DNA of 64,000 bases from an uncultured Moraxella sp. (GTDB lineage: Bacteria > Pseudomonadota > Gammaproteobacteria > Pseudomonadales > Moraxellaceae). The position numbers and the translations under genes are program-made. The stretch lies in the NCBI RefSeq assembly GCF_945873075.1, contig NZ_CAMCBS010000003.1, positions 1 to 64,000 on the forward strand, read 5' to 3'. Position 1 is the stretch's first letter, and every line of letters starts with the position of its first letter. The notes under the pieces are model-generated. The model had not been told where the DNA came from. It did not search any database and worked only from the letters and a program-made list of their open reading frames with translations. This document shows positions 1 to 9,533 of this stretch, one piece after another.

Positions 1-2
1 CT

Positions 3-2447
3 TTGTTATTTATCACTCGCCATATCGTCATTGATGATGTCAGCTTGATGTGGATTGCTTATATCAACCGCCATCTCCAAGGCAAAATGCCGACATTTGA
101 ACAAACCCAGGAGGCGTTGCAGGCCCTTCTGAAAATCAAGCAACCAAAGTCTCAACACTTTAATGCAATACAAAAGGGTTTGTATCTTGCCAGACAGACC
201 TTTAAAAATTCACAGCTGGATATGCAAATGTCTGCCATTGTCAGCGATCAGCAAAAACACACGAGCATCGGCAGTGATCAGTGGAACAAATACCACTCAC
301 CAAGCTTTAAACCACTGATATTAGCGCTATCCGATGAGCTGTTTACCACGACTTCGCCCATCAAAAAAGGTAAGGCAGAGCCAACCGATAAACCAGCTGT
401 ATATAAATCCGATCTAGTGCGTGAAATAAGAAATATCCTAAATCAAACTAACACCACAGCCATCGAATCGCTTAAGGGGCTTGCCAGTCAGACACAAATA
501 AGTGCCCAGCTGGGTCTGATTTATTGGATAAGCGATCTACTTAACGGCGTAAAATCTGCAGGTATCAAACGTCATCAATCTACAAGTGCCCAACGCTATT
601 TAAGCGAGGTTGGCGATTGGTTTTTACATTTTGTGCAAGATCAAGACATAACCACTTGGAATGCCGATGATTTTATCAATTTATATGAAAGTATCATTTA
701 TCAATCCAATAAGAAGAAGATAGGCTACACAGCAACTGTGCTCAGATCCTTACACCAATCTTTGCAAAGGCATTTTGTGAGCATTCCCGGTGTCGCAATT
801 GCAAGTAAAAGCGATGGCATGGTGGTTGAGCCTGTCCTTGTCGCACCTATTATGTATCAGCATATCCGCAATCTGATACAGTCATCAACATTGAGTGAGC
901 ATAATCAAAAAATATTGGACATCATCTTTATTCTTTTGTATCGCACAGGCATGCGGATCAATGAGCTTTTGGGGCTTAAACTTAGGGATTTTGAGTATGA
1001 TTACAAGCAAGAACAAACAGTCATCCTAAATATTTTGGTACGTCCCAATGGTTATCGTAGTATCAAATCTGATGATGGTCATCGTAGGCTTTGCCTGCAG
1101 CCACTGCTCAAACCATCCGAACTGCAATTGGTGCATGAGTGGTATTTGTTACGCAAACAAAGAAATGAGACTTTCTTTTTGACGCTAGAGCACAAATCGA
1201 GTGCGCTTGAATATCATGAAATCCAAAAACCAATCTCGGTGATATTGGATACTTTGCCTTATAAGGTAACCCCACACGGCTTTCGCCATAATGCCATCAG
1301 TGTGATGGCGATGATTTTGGGTGGTGCAGATGCGCTCTTGCCATATTTCAGTGACTATAGCAGTGATGAGATATTGGCGATTAAGCGCAAGTTTTTGGGT
1401 GAATGTCATCAGATATCGACAACAGCATGGAGCATCTTGGCAGAATTTGCCGGCCATTCATCGCCTGAAACGACATTTTCTAGCTACATTCATGTGGCTG
1501 ATTTGATTGCGTATAGTCAAATGGCTCATACGACGATTGAAATGCCTGCGACTTTGGTGGAGGCGCTGACAGGTCTTCGTCGCCAAAGTTTTAGCGACAA
1601 TGGGCGTCGTGCCTATGATAAAGATAGCGGCATGGTGAACCTAAATGATATTCGTACACTGATAATCAAGCAATTGGATGCCAATTGTTATCACAGACCT
1701 GCTCGTGTTACACTGCCTACCATCAAAATCGCGTCACACAAAGCATCAAGCAAAAATCAGATGCCTGATATCTTAAAGATTGATGTACATGCAGCCGTGA
1801 TGAAGTTTTTGAAGAAGCTGCAAGACAATTACTCATTTGAGCACGCCAAATCCGAAGGCTTGGATTCAATCAAGGCTGAGAAGATTAAGAATTATATTGA
1901 CACGCATCGTAAACAATTAACATCCTATTTTGGGGATAAAGGTAAAAAGAATCCAAATCAATATCTACCGATCGAACCCAAAATCAAGCAGGAAATCACT
2001 TTACTACACAATTTACTTGAAAAATTAGGTGATTTATATCAGGCAGATCGCAAAGCATTTGATGATTTTGTGGTGATTTTACGCGGTGCAAGCTTTGTAA
2101 GTGGTCAGATGCGAATGCCTTTTAAGGATCGGGAGCAAGTTTATCGATTTGCACAAATCGCCGTCAAGCTACTAGACAAAAAGTATTGGCAGATTGAAGT
2201 TGCCGCTAGGTCTGATGTTAAAAAGTCTATCAATCTAAACCAAGAATTGGCTCAATTAAAGCAAGAAACCACAATCATTGCCAAAAAATCAACTCGTGCA
2301 AATAGCTCTTATACGGGATTTTTGATATCAAATACCTATACCATCGATAAGAAGAAGCATAATGGCGTTGCCATATTGCAACATGTATGCTTTTTATTGG
2401 TGGTGGGGGTTGATGCTTTTTTGGATAAGCCTCAGAGTAATATATAG
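3..2447 (+). CDS. Large tyrosine recombinase/integrase, 5' end outside window
   Basis: The reading frame is open from the first bases, so the true start probably lies upstream; 814 residues are visible. The catalytic set of tyrosine recombinases can be read: the first Arg in GMRINELLGL (about residue 318), HGFRHN (about 425), AGHSSPETTF and the nucleophilic Tyr in SSYIHV (about 484-498). About 300 residues follow the catalytic core, more than in XerC/D or ordinary phage integrases, and they are of unknown function. By family it should cut and rejoin DNA at specific sites during integration or excision. It is the only recombinase seen near the catabolic array and may belong to the element carrying it (inference). 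The last 45 or so residues look poorly conserved, and a late frameshift cannot be excluded. Confidence 0.8.
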   Translation: MLFITRHIVIDDVSLMWIAYINRHLQGKMPTFEQTQEALQALLKIKQPKSQHFNAIQKGLYLARQTFKNSQLDMQMSAIVSDQQKHTSIGSDQWNKYHSPSFKPLILALSDELFTTTSPIKKGKAEPTDKPAVYKSDLVREIRNILNQTNTTAIESLKGLASQTQISAQLGLIYWISDLLNGVKSAGIKRHQSTSAQRYLSEVGDWFLHFVQDQDITTWNADDFINLYESIIYQSNKKKIGYTATVLRSLHQSLQRHFVSIPGVAIASKSDGMVVEPVLVAPIMYQHIRNLIQSSTLSEHNQKILDIIFILLYRTGMRINELLGLKLRDFEYDYKQEQTVILNILVRPNGYRSIKSDDGHRRLCLQPLLKPSELQLVHEWYLLRKQRNETFFLTLEHKSSALEYHEIQKPISVILDTLPYKVTPHGFRHNAISVMAMILGGADALLPYFSDYSSDEILAIKRKFLGECHQISTTAWSILAEFAGHSSPETTFSSYIHVADLIAYSQMAHTTIEMPATLVEALTGLRRQSFSDNGRRAYDKDSGMVNLNDIRTLIIKQLDANCYHRPARVTLPTIKIASHKASSKNQMPDILKIDVHAAVMKFLKKLQDNYSFEHAKSEGLDSIKAEKIKNYIDTHRKQLTSYFGDKGKKNPNQYLPIEPKIKQEITLLHNLLEKLGDLYQADRKAFDDFVVILRGASFVSGQMRMPFKDREQVYRFAQIAVKLLDKKYWQIEVAARSDVKKSINLNQELAQLKQETTIIAKKSTRANSSYTGFLISNTYTIDKKKHNGVAILQHVCFLLVVGVDAFLDKPQSNI

Positions 2448-2472
2448 GGCTTGATGGTATATTTATGTTATC

Positions 2473-2519
2473 AAAAACCAAAAAAACTCAAGGGCTGGAG
2501 TAAATACCCAACCCTTGAG
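2473..2519 (-). terminator. Rho-independent terminator after catD
   Basis: An 8-bp perfect stem (CTCAAGGG at 2487-2494 with CCCTTGAG at 2512-2519), extended inward by further pairs, is followed on the minus strand by a T-rich tract (TTTTTTT, then more T). It lies about 180 bp past the catD stop and is the likely end of the leftward catabolic transcript. Confidence 0.65.
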
Positions 2520-2535
2520 ACTTAATCAATCCTGC

Positions 2536-2661
2536 ACCGGTACAAATTTATGAATTTAGCGAAGCTTGCTATGACAATCAAATCAATCAAAAGTTTACCA
2601 ACCAACAGCAAAGCTGAACGAGTAATTAGAACCTTAATGCAAATATGTATACCGGTACAAA
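2536..2661. repeat. Two ACCGGTACAAA motifs
   Basis: The 11-mer ACCGGTACAAA occurs at 2536-2546 and 2651-2661. The same word is found inverted at 21522-21532 and with one mismatch at 21918-21928. The full form TTTGTACCGGTACAAA is palindromic. All copies lie in non-coding or decayed DNA at the two edges of the catabolic block. I see no gene in 2448-2697. Confidence 0.5.
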
Positions 2662-2697
2662 ACCCGAACCCAACCCCTATCTTTGAAAATCAAAAGT

Positions 2698-3477
2698 TTA
2701 GCCATCCACAAAACCTTCAATTATTTTATTAAAATCACTAGGGCGCTCTATATTTGCTATATGTGACGCTTGAATGGTTGCAAGAATAGCTCTCGATACA
2801 TTATCGACAATAAATTGGGCATCACTAACAGGGGTAACTGGATCCAGCTCTCCACCGATTGATAAAATAGGCAGCTTAATCTCTTTGAGCCCATCCCTCA
2901 CATCAGCTATAGCTAAAGCTTGACAACAAGCCGAATAACCTTCAGCGCTTTGATTGGACAAATTTTTAGTCAATCGATCAACAACATCCCCATTCTGGAC
3001 AACAAAACTCTCGCTAAACCAACGAGAAGGAGCTGAACTGGCAATACTTTCAAGTCCATGCTCAAGCACAAGCTTTGCCCTATCCTGCCAAGCGCTTTCT
3101 TGCCCAATTTTGGCGGCGGTATTGCTAACAATAATTTTATTAAAACGCTCAGAGTGATGAATGGCAAGCCACAGCCCTGTCAAGCCACCCATAGAAATGC
3201 CACAAAAGTTAGCTTTTTGTAAGGATAATTCATTTAATAAAGTGATGACATCCTCGCCCAACTCCTCAATAGTATAACTTCCTTTTGGCGCATCTGATTT
3301 TCCATGTCCACGAGTATCATAGGCAATAATAAAAAATTTATCTTGCAATGCATCAATTTGTGGCTGCCACATGGTATGGTCAGTGCCCAAAGAGTTTGAA
3401 AAAATCAAGGCAGGGTTGCTTTTATCCCCAAAGGTTTGATAAAAAATTTGTCCATCTTTGGTTTGACAATACGACAT
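2698..3477 (-). CDS. catD: 3-oxoadipate enol-lactonase
   Basis: Alpha/beta hydrolase of about 259 residues that hydrolyses beta-ketoadipate enol-lactone to beta-ketoadipate in the cytoplasm. The nucleophile elbow is GISMGG; the acid and His are expected in GGELDPVTP and ASHIANIERP near the C-terminus. The ATG at 3477 is chosen because AAGGA stands 6 nt before it, whereas an ATG two codons upstream abuts that site. It is the last gene of the leftward catabolic array, just after catF, the same relative order as in the Acinetobacter cat operon. The symbol pcaD would be equally valid biochemically; catD is used because no protocatechuate genes are present. Confidence 0.9.
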   Translation of the reverse strand: MSYCQTKDGQIFYQTFGDKSNPALIFSNSLGTDHTMWQPQIDALQDKFFIIAYDTRGHGKSDAPKGSYTIEELGEDVITLLNELSLQKANFCGISMGGLTGLWLAIHHSERFNKIIVSNTAAKIGQESAWQDRAKLVLEHGLESIASSAPSRWFSESFVVQNGDVVDRLTKNLSNQSAEGYSACCQALAIADVRDGLKEIKLPILSIGGELDPVTPVSDAQFIVDNVSRAILATIQASHIANIERPSDFNKIIEGFVDG

Positions 3478-3514
3478 AATCATTCCTTAATATAATAATT
3501 GTTTAATATAATAA

Positions 3515-4717
3515 TTAAACACGCTCAATAATTATCGCAATGCCTTGCCCCACACCAATGCACATACTGCACAGGGCGTACTTCCCATTGATGGTCTCAA
3601 GCTGATTTAGGGCGGTTGTGACAAGTCTTGCGCCAGAAGCACCAAGCGGATGTCCCAAAGCAATCGCACCGCCATTGGGATTGAGGCGTGGGTCGTCATC
3701 ATTAAGACCTAGCGCGCGAGTGCATGCGAGCGCTTGGGCAGCAAAGGCTTCGTTTAATTCAATCACATCCATGTCATTGAGTGTTAAGTCAGCTTTTGCC
3801 AATAATTTTTTGATTGCTGGCACAGGGGCAAATCCCATAATGCGTGGCTCAATACCCGCCGTGGCGCTGGCGACAATCTTGGCTCTGGGTGTCAGACCAA
3901 ATTTCTGCACCGCAAAATCAGAGGCGATTAAAACTGACCCTGCACCATCATTGATGCCCGAGGCATTACCCGCTGTAACTGTACCATCTGCTTTGACAAC
4001 AGGTTTTAGTTTTGCCAAGGCATCAAGGCTTGTTGCTCGTGGATGCTCATCTTTGTCTACCGCAATCAAGTCGCCTTTACGCTGTGGAATGGTCACAGCA
4101 ATGATTTCTTTATCAAAAAACCCCTTATCTTGGGCAAGCTTGGTCAAAGTTTGGCTACGCAGTGCAAATTTATCTTGATCCTCACGGCTGATATTAAACT
4201 GTTCAGCGACATTTTCGGCAGTTTGTGGCATGGTGTCCACGCCGTACAGCTCCTTGAGTGCAGGATTGATAAAGCGCCAACCCATAGTGGTGTCTTCAAT
4301 CTTTTGAGTGCGAGCAAAGGCAGTTTCCGCCTTGCCCATCACAAACGGAGCGCGACTCATACTCTCCACACCCCCTGCAATTATTAGGTGCGCTTCGCCT
4401 GATTTGATGGCGCGATTGGCATAAGCGAGTGCATCCATAGATGAGCCACACAAGCGATTGATGGTGGTGGCCGGCACTTCTACGGGCAAACCTGCCAATA
4501 GCGCTGACATGCGTGCCACATTGCGATTGTCCTCACCTGCTTGGTTGGCACAGCCAAAAATCACATCGTCAATTTGGGAAAAATCCACTTGGGGGTTGCG
4601 CTCCATCATTGCCTTTAAAACGATTGCCCCCAAATCATCGGCTCGCACATTGGCAAGCGACCCACCATACCGACCAAACGGCGTACGAATTGCATCAATA
4701 ATATAAGCAGTTTCCAT
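3515..4717 (-). CDS. catF: 3-oxoadipyl-CoA thiolase
   Basis: 400-residue thiolase that splits beta-ketoadipyl-CoA with CoA into acetyl-CoA and succinyl-CoA, the final step linking the pathway to the TCA cycle. Thiolase signatures are visible: the acyl-accepting Cys in NRLCGSSMDALAYA (about residue 90), NEAFAAQALA, GGAIALGHPLGASGARL with its His, and the C-terminal catalytic Cys in CSMCIGVGQG. AGGAAG stands before the ATG. It sits between catJ and catD in the same orientation, which supports the beta-ketoadipate assignment over a general acetyl-CoA acetyltransferase. Confidence 0.93.
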   Translation of the reverse strand: METAYIIDAIRTPFGRYGGSLANVRADDLGAIVLKAMMERNPQVDFSQIDDVIFGCANQAGEDNRNVARMSALLAGLPVEVPATTINRLCGSSMDALAYANRAIKSGEAHLIIAGGVESMSRAPFVMGKAETAFARTQKIEDTTMGWRFINPALKELYGVDTMPQTAENVAEQFNISREDQDKFALRSQTLTKLAQDKGFFDKEIIAVTIPQRKGDLIAVDKDEHPRATSLDALAKLKPVVKADGTVTAGNASGINDGAGSVLIASDFAVQKFGLTPRAKIVASATAGIEPRIMGFAPVPAIKKLLAKADLTLNDMDVIELNEAFAAQALACTRALGLNDDDPRLNPNGGAIALGHPLGASGARLVTTALNQLETINGKYALCSMCIGVGQGIAIIIERV

Positions 4718-4728
4718 GAGTATCTTCC

Positions 4729-5382
4729 TTAAATTTCACTGGTAGTATCAATTAAAGTCGCTTCTGTTAGGCTTTGTAATTCATCAAAGCTCAAACCCTC
4801 CACCATCTCAATTACCTTTAGACCGTCGGCAGTCACATCAATGACGCACAAATCGGTATAAATTCTATCCACGCAGGCTTTGCCTGTTACAGGATAGCTA
4901 AGCTCTTTGACGATTTTGGGGGCGCCTGTTTTGGTGGTATGCTCGGTGGTGACAAATACTTTTTTGGCACCGACTGCCAAATCCATCGCCCCACCAACTG
5001 CAGGTACGGCATCTTTGGCACCTGTATGCCAATTAGCAAGGTCACCATTTTGTGCTACTTGAAACGCCCCAAGCACACAAATATCCAAATGCCCGCCTCG
5101 CATCATCGCAAAGCTATCCCCATGATGAAAAAACGCTCCCCCTGTGAGCATGGTCACATATTCTTTGCCTGCATTAATCAGCTCGTCATCTTCCTCGCCT
5201 TTGGCGGGGGCTTCACCAAAGGCAAGCAAGCCATTTTCAGAATGTAAAAAGATTTCTTTGTCTTTGGGTAGAAAATTGGCGATTTTGGTGGGTAGCCCAA
5301 TCCCCAAATTGACATAAGCACCTTCTGGAATGTCTTTGGCAACGCGTTTGGCAATGTCATCTCTGCTTAATTTTTGGTACAT
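4729..5382 (-). CDS. catJ: 3-oxoadipate CoA-transferase subunit B
   Basis: 217-residue beta subunit of the succinyl-CoA:3-oxoadipate CoA-transferase, which activates beta-ketoadipate by moving CoA from succinyl-CoA. The catalytic Glu is in the LHSENGLLAFG motif (about residue 50), as in class I CoA-transferases, and GIGLPTKIANF marks the N-terminal fold. It starts one base after the end of catI, so the two subunits are probably translationally coupled. The start has only a weak ribosome site, which fits coupling. Confidence 0.92.
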   Translation of the reverse strand: MYQKLSRDDIAKRVAKDIPEGAYVNLGIGLPTKIANFLPKDKEIFLHSENGLLAFGEAPAKGEEDDELINAGKEYVTMLTGGAFFHHGDSFAMMRGGHLDICVLGAFQVAQNGDLANWHTGAKDAVPAVGGAMDLAVGAKKVFVTTEHTTKTGAPKIVKELSYPVTGKACVDRIYTDLCVIDVTADGLKVIEMVEGLSFDELQSLTEATLIDTTSEI

Positions 5383-5383
5383 A

Positions 5384-6070
5384 TTATATCTCTGTCTTAG
5401 TGGGTGATGAAGGAGTGGCTTCTACAACATATTGCACAAAAATACCAGGGGTGATGATATGCTCAGGGTCAAGCTTGCCAAGCTCTACCACCTCTGACAC
5501 TTGGGCAATGGTTGTGGTGGCTGCCATTGCCATGATAGGACCAAAATTGCGTGCTGATTTACGATACACCAGATTGCCCCAGCGGTCACCTTGATGCGCC
5601 TTAATCAGAGCAAAGTCAGCCCTGATGGGCATTTCAAGTACATAGTCTTTGCCATCAAGATGGCGAGTTTCTTTGCCTTCTGCTAGAAGCGTACCATAGC
5701 CTGTGGGTGTAAAAATCGCACCAAGCCCCATACCAGCTGCCTGAATGCGACACGCCAAGTTCCCTTGTGGTACAAGCTCAAGCTCAATCTTGCCTGATAA
5801 ATACAGCTCATCAAAGACCCAAGAATCAGCTTGGCGCGGGAAAGAGCAAATCACCTTATCCACCGCCCCTGTTTTTAGCAGTTTGGCAAGTCCATAGTCG
5901 CCATTACCTGCATTGTTGCTGACAATTGTTAGACCCTTGACGCCAAGCTCAATCAAGCCATCAATCAATTCAGCGGGCTGTCCTGCAGTGCCAAAGCCAC
6001 CAATCATAATGGTTGAGCCATCTTTGATATGGCTAATGGCGTCGCCAAGGCTTGTGTGTTTGTTTATCAT
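5384..6070 (-). CDS. catI: 3-oxoadipate CoA-transferase subunit A
   Basis: 228-residue alpha subunit partner of CatJ. The CoA-transferase signature GGFGTAGQPAELI is near residue 25. AAGGAG stands before the ATG, and the start overlaps the benE stop by four bases (ATGA), so benE, catI and catJ are tightly coupled. In Acinetobacter catI follows catC; here it follows the ben genes, so the operon has been rearranged. Confidence 0.92.
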   Translation of the reverse strand: MINKHTSLGDAISHIKDGSTIMIGGFGTAGQPAELIDGLIELGVKGLTIVSNNAGNGDYGLAKLLKTGAVDKVICSFPRQADSWVFDELYLSGKIELELVPQGNLACRIQAAGMGLGAIFTPTGYGTLLAEGKETRHLDGKDYVLEMPIRADFALIKAHQGDRWGNLVYRKSARNFGPIMAMAATTTIAQVSEVVELGKLDPEHIITPGIFVQYVVEATPSSPTKTEI

Positions 6071-7260
6071 CCAATTCTCCTTTTTAAGAATTTGCCATTC
6101 AAAACCAGGTAGCTAATCATACCGATTACCACTCCCCAGAATACCGAACTCAAACCAAGCAAGCTAATATCCGAGGCAGTTGTCAAAAAGGTAATCAAAG
6201 CCGCTTCTTTCTGCGCAGAAGTTTGCATAGCTATTGATAGATTATTCAGTAATGCGCCAAGTAAGGCTAAGCCGGCCAAAGCTCCAATCAATGCCGATGG
6301 GAGGATTTCGAACAAGCCCACCAAACTGCCTGCAAATAACGCCCCTAACAGATAAAATAAGCCGTTAGCAACTCCGCCAATATATCGTTGACTTGAGTGC
6401 TCATGGCATTCTTTACCCATGCATAAAGTTGCCGTCACCGCTGCCTGCACGATACTAATTCCACCAAATGGAGCGATTACCAAGGATGCCAAACTTGCGG
6501 TATTAATGACGGGCTTACTTGACATTTGATAATCATTCAATCGCAATAAAGCCATACCTGGCAAAAATTGCCCTGTAAAATTCAGAATAACCAGCGGTAC
6601 CGCCAGGTTTAATATCGCCTGCCATGAGAAATCTGGGGCAATAATCTGAGGCTTAGATATTGAAAATCGAATCTCAGAACCATCAAATCCCTCTAGAAAA
6701 TATGCGGCCAGAAGACCTGATAGCAAGACCCAAAAAATTACATACCGGGGGCTAACACTTCTACCAATCAAATACACGATCAACATAGTAAAAACCAGCA
6801 CAGGTGAATCAGTGGCAGAATTAAAGATCTGTAAGCCAAAATTCAGTAATATCCCCGCCATCATACCAGCTGCAACTCCCTGTGGAATCCAAGATAGTAA
6901 CCTATCAAAATATCCACTTATGCCTATCACTAGGCTAATAATCGCTGTTACAATGTAAGCACCAACCATTTCCGACAGGGTCATTTGTGGTAATAAATCA
7001 AGAAGCAATACCGTTCCAGGAATTGACCAAGCCAATAAAACTGGCATCTTGTAACGGAGAGATAGTGCAATACTAGTCAGAGCCGAACCTATCGATATCG
7101 CCCATATCCAAGAAATCATCATGCTATTATCTAGACCGGCTTGCTGTCCCGCTTGAAATACAATCACAAGTGGTCCAGCATAGGATATCGCTACCGCCAA
7201 AAACCCAGCAATGGTTGCAGATAACGACCAGTCTTTAAGCAACCCTTTTATCCAACTCAT
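6067..7260 (-). CDS. benE: Benzoate transporter BenE
   Basis: 397-residue inner-membrane protein of the BenE family (benzoate:H+ symport). It has about 12 hydrophobic segments, with family-like stretches such as LLAWSIPGTVLL and APFGGISIVQAAVTATLCMG. AAGGAG precedes the ATG. It lies between benD and catI, as expected for uptake of the substrate of BenABC. It is one of three transporter genes in the array, so substrate division among them (benzoate, hippurate, muconate) cannot be settled from sequence. Confidence 0.88.
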   Translation of the reverse strand: MSWIKGLLKDWSLSATIAGFLAVAISYAGPLVIVFQAGQQAGLDNSMMISWIWAISIGSALTSIALSLRYKMPVLLAWSIPGTVLLLDLLPQMTLSEMVGAYIVTAIISLVIGISGYFDRLLSWIPQGVAAGMMAGILLNFGLQIFNSATDSPVLVFTMLIVYLIGRSVSPRYVIFWVLLSGLLAAYFLEGFDGSEIRFSISKPQIIAPDFSWQAILNLAVPLVILNFTGQFLPGMALLRLNDYQMSSKPVINTASLASLVIAPFGGISIVQAAVTATLCMGKECHEHSSQRYIGGVANGLFYLLGALFAGSLVGLFEILPSALIGALAGLALLGALLNNLSIAMQTSAQKEAALITFLTTASDISLLGLSSVFWGVVIGMISYLVLNGKFLKRRIG

Positions 7261-7284
7261 AAGACACTCCTTGTCGGTCTTTGG

Positions 7285-8070
7285 TTAACCTTGATCACCC
7301 CCACCGACTGGTACCACAGCACCGGTTATATATGATGATTCATCAGATGCCAAGAATAAAATGGCATTTACCTGCTCATCAATTGTGCCGTATCTACCCA
7401 AAAAAGTGCGGTCAATTGTCTGCTCAACCACTTGTTGCATCCACACCTTTTCTTGCGCAGATTGCTCTTGTGAGTTTCTAGGTATTTTTCTAGGTGGTGC
7501 TTCTGTACCACCAGTTGCCACAGCATTCACGCGAATGCCGTCTTTAGCATGTTCAAAAGCCAAAGATGCTGTCAAAGCATTTACACCGCCCTTGGCGGCC
7601 GAATAAGGTATACGATTAATACCCCGTGTTGCAATCGATGAAATATTAACAATAACGCCAGCCTGCTGAGCAATCATTATTGGCAATATTGCACGACAAC
7701 ACCAAAGCGTGGGATAAAGCGAGCGGTTAATTTCCTTAACAATTTCATCCTCCGCAAACTCTTCAAATGGCTTCATCCAAATCGCACCGCCAACATTATT
7801 GATCAAAATGTCAACTTTTTTATACTTTTTCAAAGCATATTCAACCGCCTTGCTGGCACCCAGAAAAGTTTCAAGATCAACCTTAACAGCGACAGCCTTA
7901 CCCCCAAGGTCTTTAATCTCTTGAACCACATCATTCACATAATCAGAGCGATCTACTAGTACGACGCGCCCAGACTCTTTAGCGATTTGCAGAGCTACAC
8001 CTCTGCCAATGCCTTGCGCAGCCCCCGTTACAATGACTACTTTATCCTTAAATCGTTTATTACGTGACAT
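7285..8070 (-). CDS. benD: 1,6-dihydroxycyclohexa-2,4-diene-1-carboxylate dehydrogenase
   Basis: 261-residue short-chain dehydrogenase. It oxidises and decarboxylates the cis-diol made by BenABC to catechol, reducing NAD+. The nucleotide site TGAAQGIGRG is near residue 16, the NNVGG motif follows, and the catalytic Ser and YSAAKGG lie in the usual places. GGAG stands before the ATG. It is separated from benC by the M20 hydrolase and an MFS gene, whereas in Acinetobacter benABCD are contiguous; this suggests that the two extra genes were inserted into the ben operon. Confidence 0.92.
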   Translation of the reverse strand: MSRNKRFKDKVVIVTGAAQGIGRGVALQIAKESGRVVLVDRSDYVNDVVQEIKDLGGKAVAVKVDLETFLGASKAVEYALKKYKKVDILINNVGGAIWMKPFEEFAEDEIVKEINRSLYPTLWCCRAILPIMIAQQAGVIVNISSIATRGINRIPYSAAKGGVNALTASLAFEHAKDGIRVNAVATGGTEAPPRKIPRNSQEQSAQEKVWMQQVVEQTIDRTFLGRYGTIDEQVNAILFLASDESSYITGAVVPVGGGDQG

Positions 8071-8105
8071 AAGCCCACTCCTTGCTTAAATAAATCATAA
8101 ATCAT

Positions 8106-9515
8106 TTACACTTGTTCTGGCTTCGCAGAAGCCTTAGGGATAATAGCCAATACTGCAAGTGTTGCCAACACACCAAAAGTTACCATGGTTAATAAAGCAT
8201 ATTGTGCGGCAACATGAACATCAACACCCTTAAAGGCGCTAAAGATAGTTGCGCCAGTTGCAATACCAAATGAAGCACCCAGCGCACTTGCCATCTTAAA
8301 CACACCGGCTGCAACACCTGCTTTATCCATTGGGACATTAACCATGGCACAATCTGCAGCAGGTGTTGAGTAGCAACCCAGTCCAAATCCAAAGACAGCG
8401 AAAGATACAATTACCCACCACATATAAATCTCATGCGAAACGAATGTCATAGATAGACCCAAGGCACCCACAGCAGTGATCGCTGTACCAAGCCACATAG
8501 GTGTTTTGTAGCCAAATTTATGTAATAATTTTTCACTAATTCGAATCATGATCATTACCATTGCCACATAGCCTAATGATTTTACACCTGCCTCGAAGGC
8601 TGTTAGTCCATGCCCTTGTTGCAAATAAGTATTGATAATAATAATCGTGCCCGCCATGCAGTTTAGTAGGAAATTAGACAGGCAGGCACCGCTATACCCG
8701 CGACTTTTAAATAATGAAAAATCAAGAAATGCATTGGATCTTCTATGTATTTCGGTGCGAAAGAACACAATTCCCATAATAATTGCTCCCGCAAGCATCA
8801 TCAGAGTAAATTGGTGTGTCAAACCCAGTCGAAAACCCTTTGTTATCAATAGGTTTAATGCCAATAAACCTAGTACACAACTAAATAACCCAATATAATC
8901 GTAACGACTGGTACCAATTTCATTTGATTTGCTTTCCGGCGTTCCTTTAATTAGCAAGACACCAATGATAGAAATGGCAATAGATAGCAAGAAAATACTC
9001 TTCCAGCCTAGACTGGTTGCAATAGCCCCACCAACAAAAGATGACAATCCCGACCCGCCAAACGAACCGATAGACCAAAAACTATATGCCCTCTGTCTTG
9101 CAGCGCCCTGATAATAATTTTTGATAATAGATAAAGTTGCTGGCATAATACAGGCTGATGACAACCCTTGTAATACACGACCAATACCGAAAGTAAAAGC
9201 CGAACTACTAAAATACAATACCAGACAGGCAAGAATATTTAGGGCAAAACCGATATAAGTTAGGCGTACCCGACCAAAACGATCGGCAAGACCACCCATT
9301 AAAATAATAAAACATCCAGAAAACAGCGATCCCAAACTAATGACAGCATTCAGTGATGAGTCACTCATATTCAAATCTTGTTGAATGGATGGCACCACAT
9401 TGAACATGGATTGGTAAAATAGCCAAAATGTTAATACGCCTAGCACCATACCGATTAGCAGTCTGTCATTTCCGCGGAACTGCTTTGAGCCATATTCTTG
9501 ATAAGATGTAGTCAT
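8106..9515 (-). CDS. MFS transporter, DHA2-like, possible hippurate/aromatic permease
   Basis: 469-residue major facilitator protein with about 14 hydrophobic segments. It has the motif A-like loop GGLADRFGRVRL after TM2 and a long hydrophobic C-terminal half, which fits the 14-TM DHA2 group better than the aromatic-acid symporters. AAGGA precedes the ATG. It lies 18 bp downstream of the M20 hydrolase gene in the same orientation, so the two are probably co-transcribed. A role in uptake of the N-acyl amino acid substrate (such as hippurate) is inferred from position only; export of a toxic intermediate is an alternative. Confidence 0.75.
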   Translation of the reverse strand: MTTSYQEYGSKQFRGNDRLLIGMVLGVLTFWLFYQSMFNVVPSIQQDLNMSDSSLNAVISLGSLFSGCFIILMGGLADRFGRVRLTYIGFALNILACLVLYFSSSAFTFGIGRVLQGLSSACIMPATLSIIKNYYQGAARQRAYSFWSIGSFGGSGLSSFVGGAIATSLGWKSIFLLSIAISIIGVLLIKGTPESKSNEIGTSRYDYIGLFSCVLGLLALNLLITKGFRLGLTHQFTLMMLAGAIIMGIVFFRTEIHRRSNAFLDFSLFKSRGYSGACLSNFLLNCMAGTIIIINTYLQQGHGLTAFEAGVKSLGYVAMVMIMIRISEKLLHKFGYKTPMWLGTAITAVGALGLSMTFVSHEIYMWWVIVSFAVFGFGLGCYSTPAADCAMVNVPMDKAGVAAGVFKMASALGASFGIATGATIFSAFKGVDVHVAAQYALLTMVTFGVLATLAVLAIIPKASAKPEQV

Positions 9516-9533
9516 GTGACAAAGTCCTTTTTA

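Noticed and set aside
2550..2732. 60-codon plus-strand frame after the recombinase
   Set aside because: Overlaps the catD end and the ACCGGTACA motifs, has no ribosome site, and reads as non-protein text.
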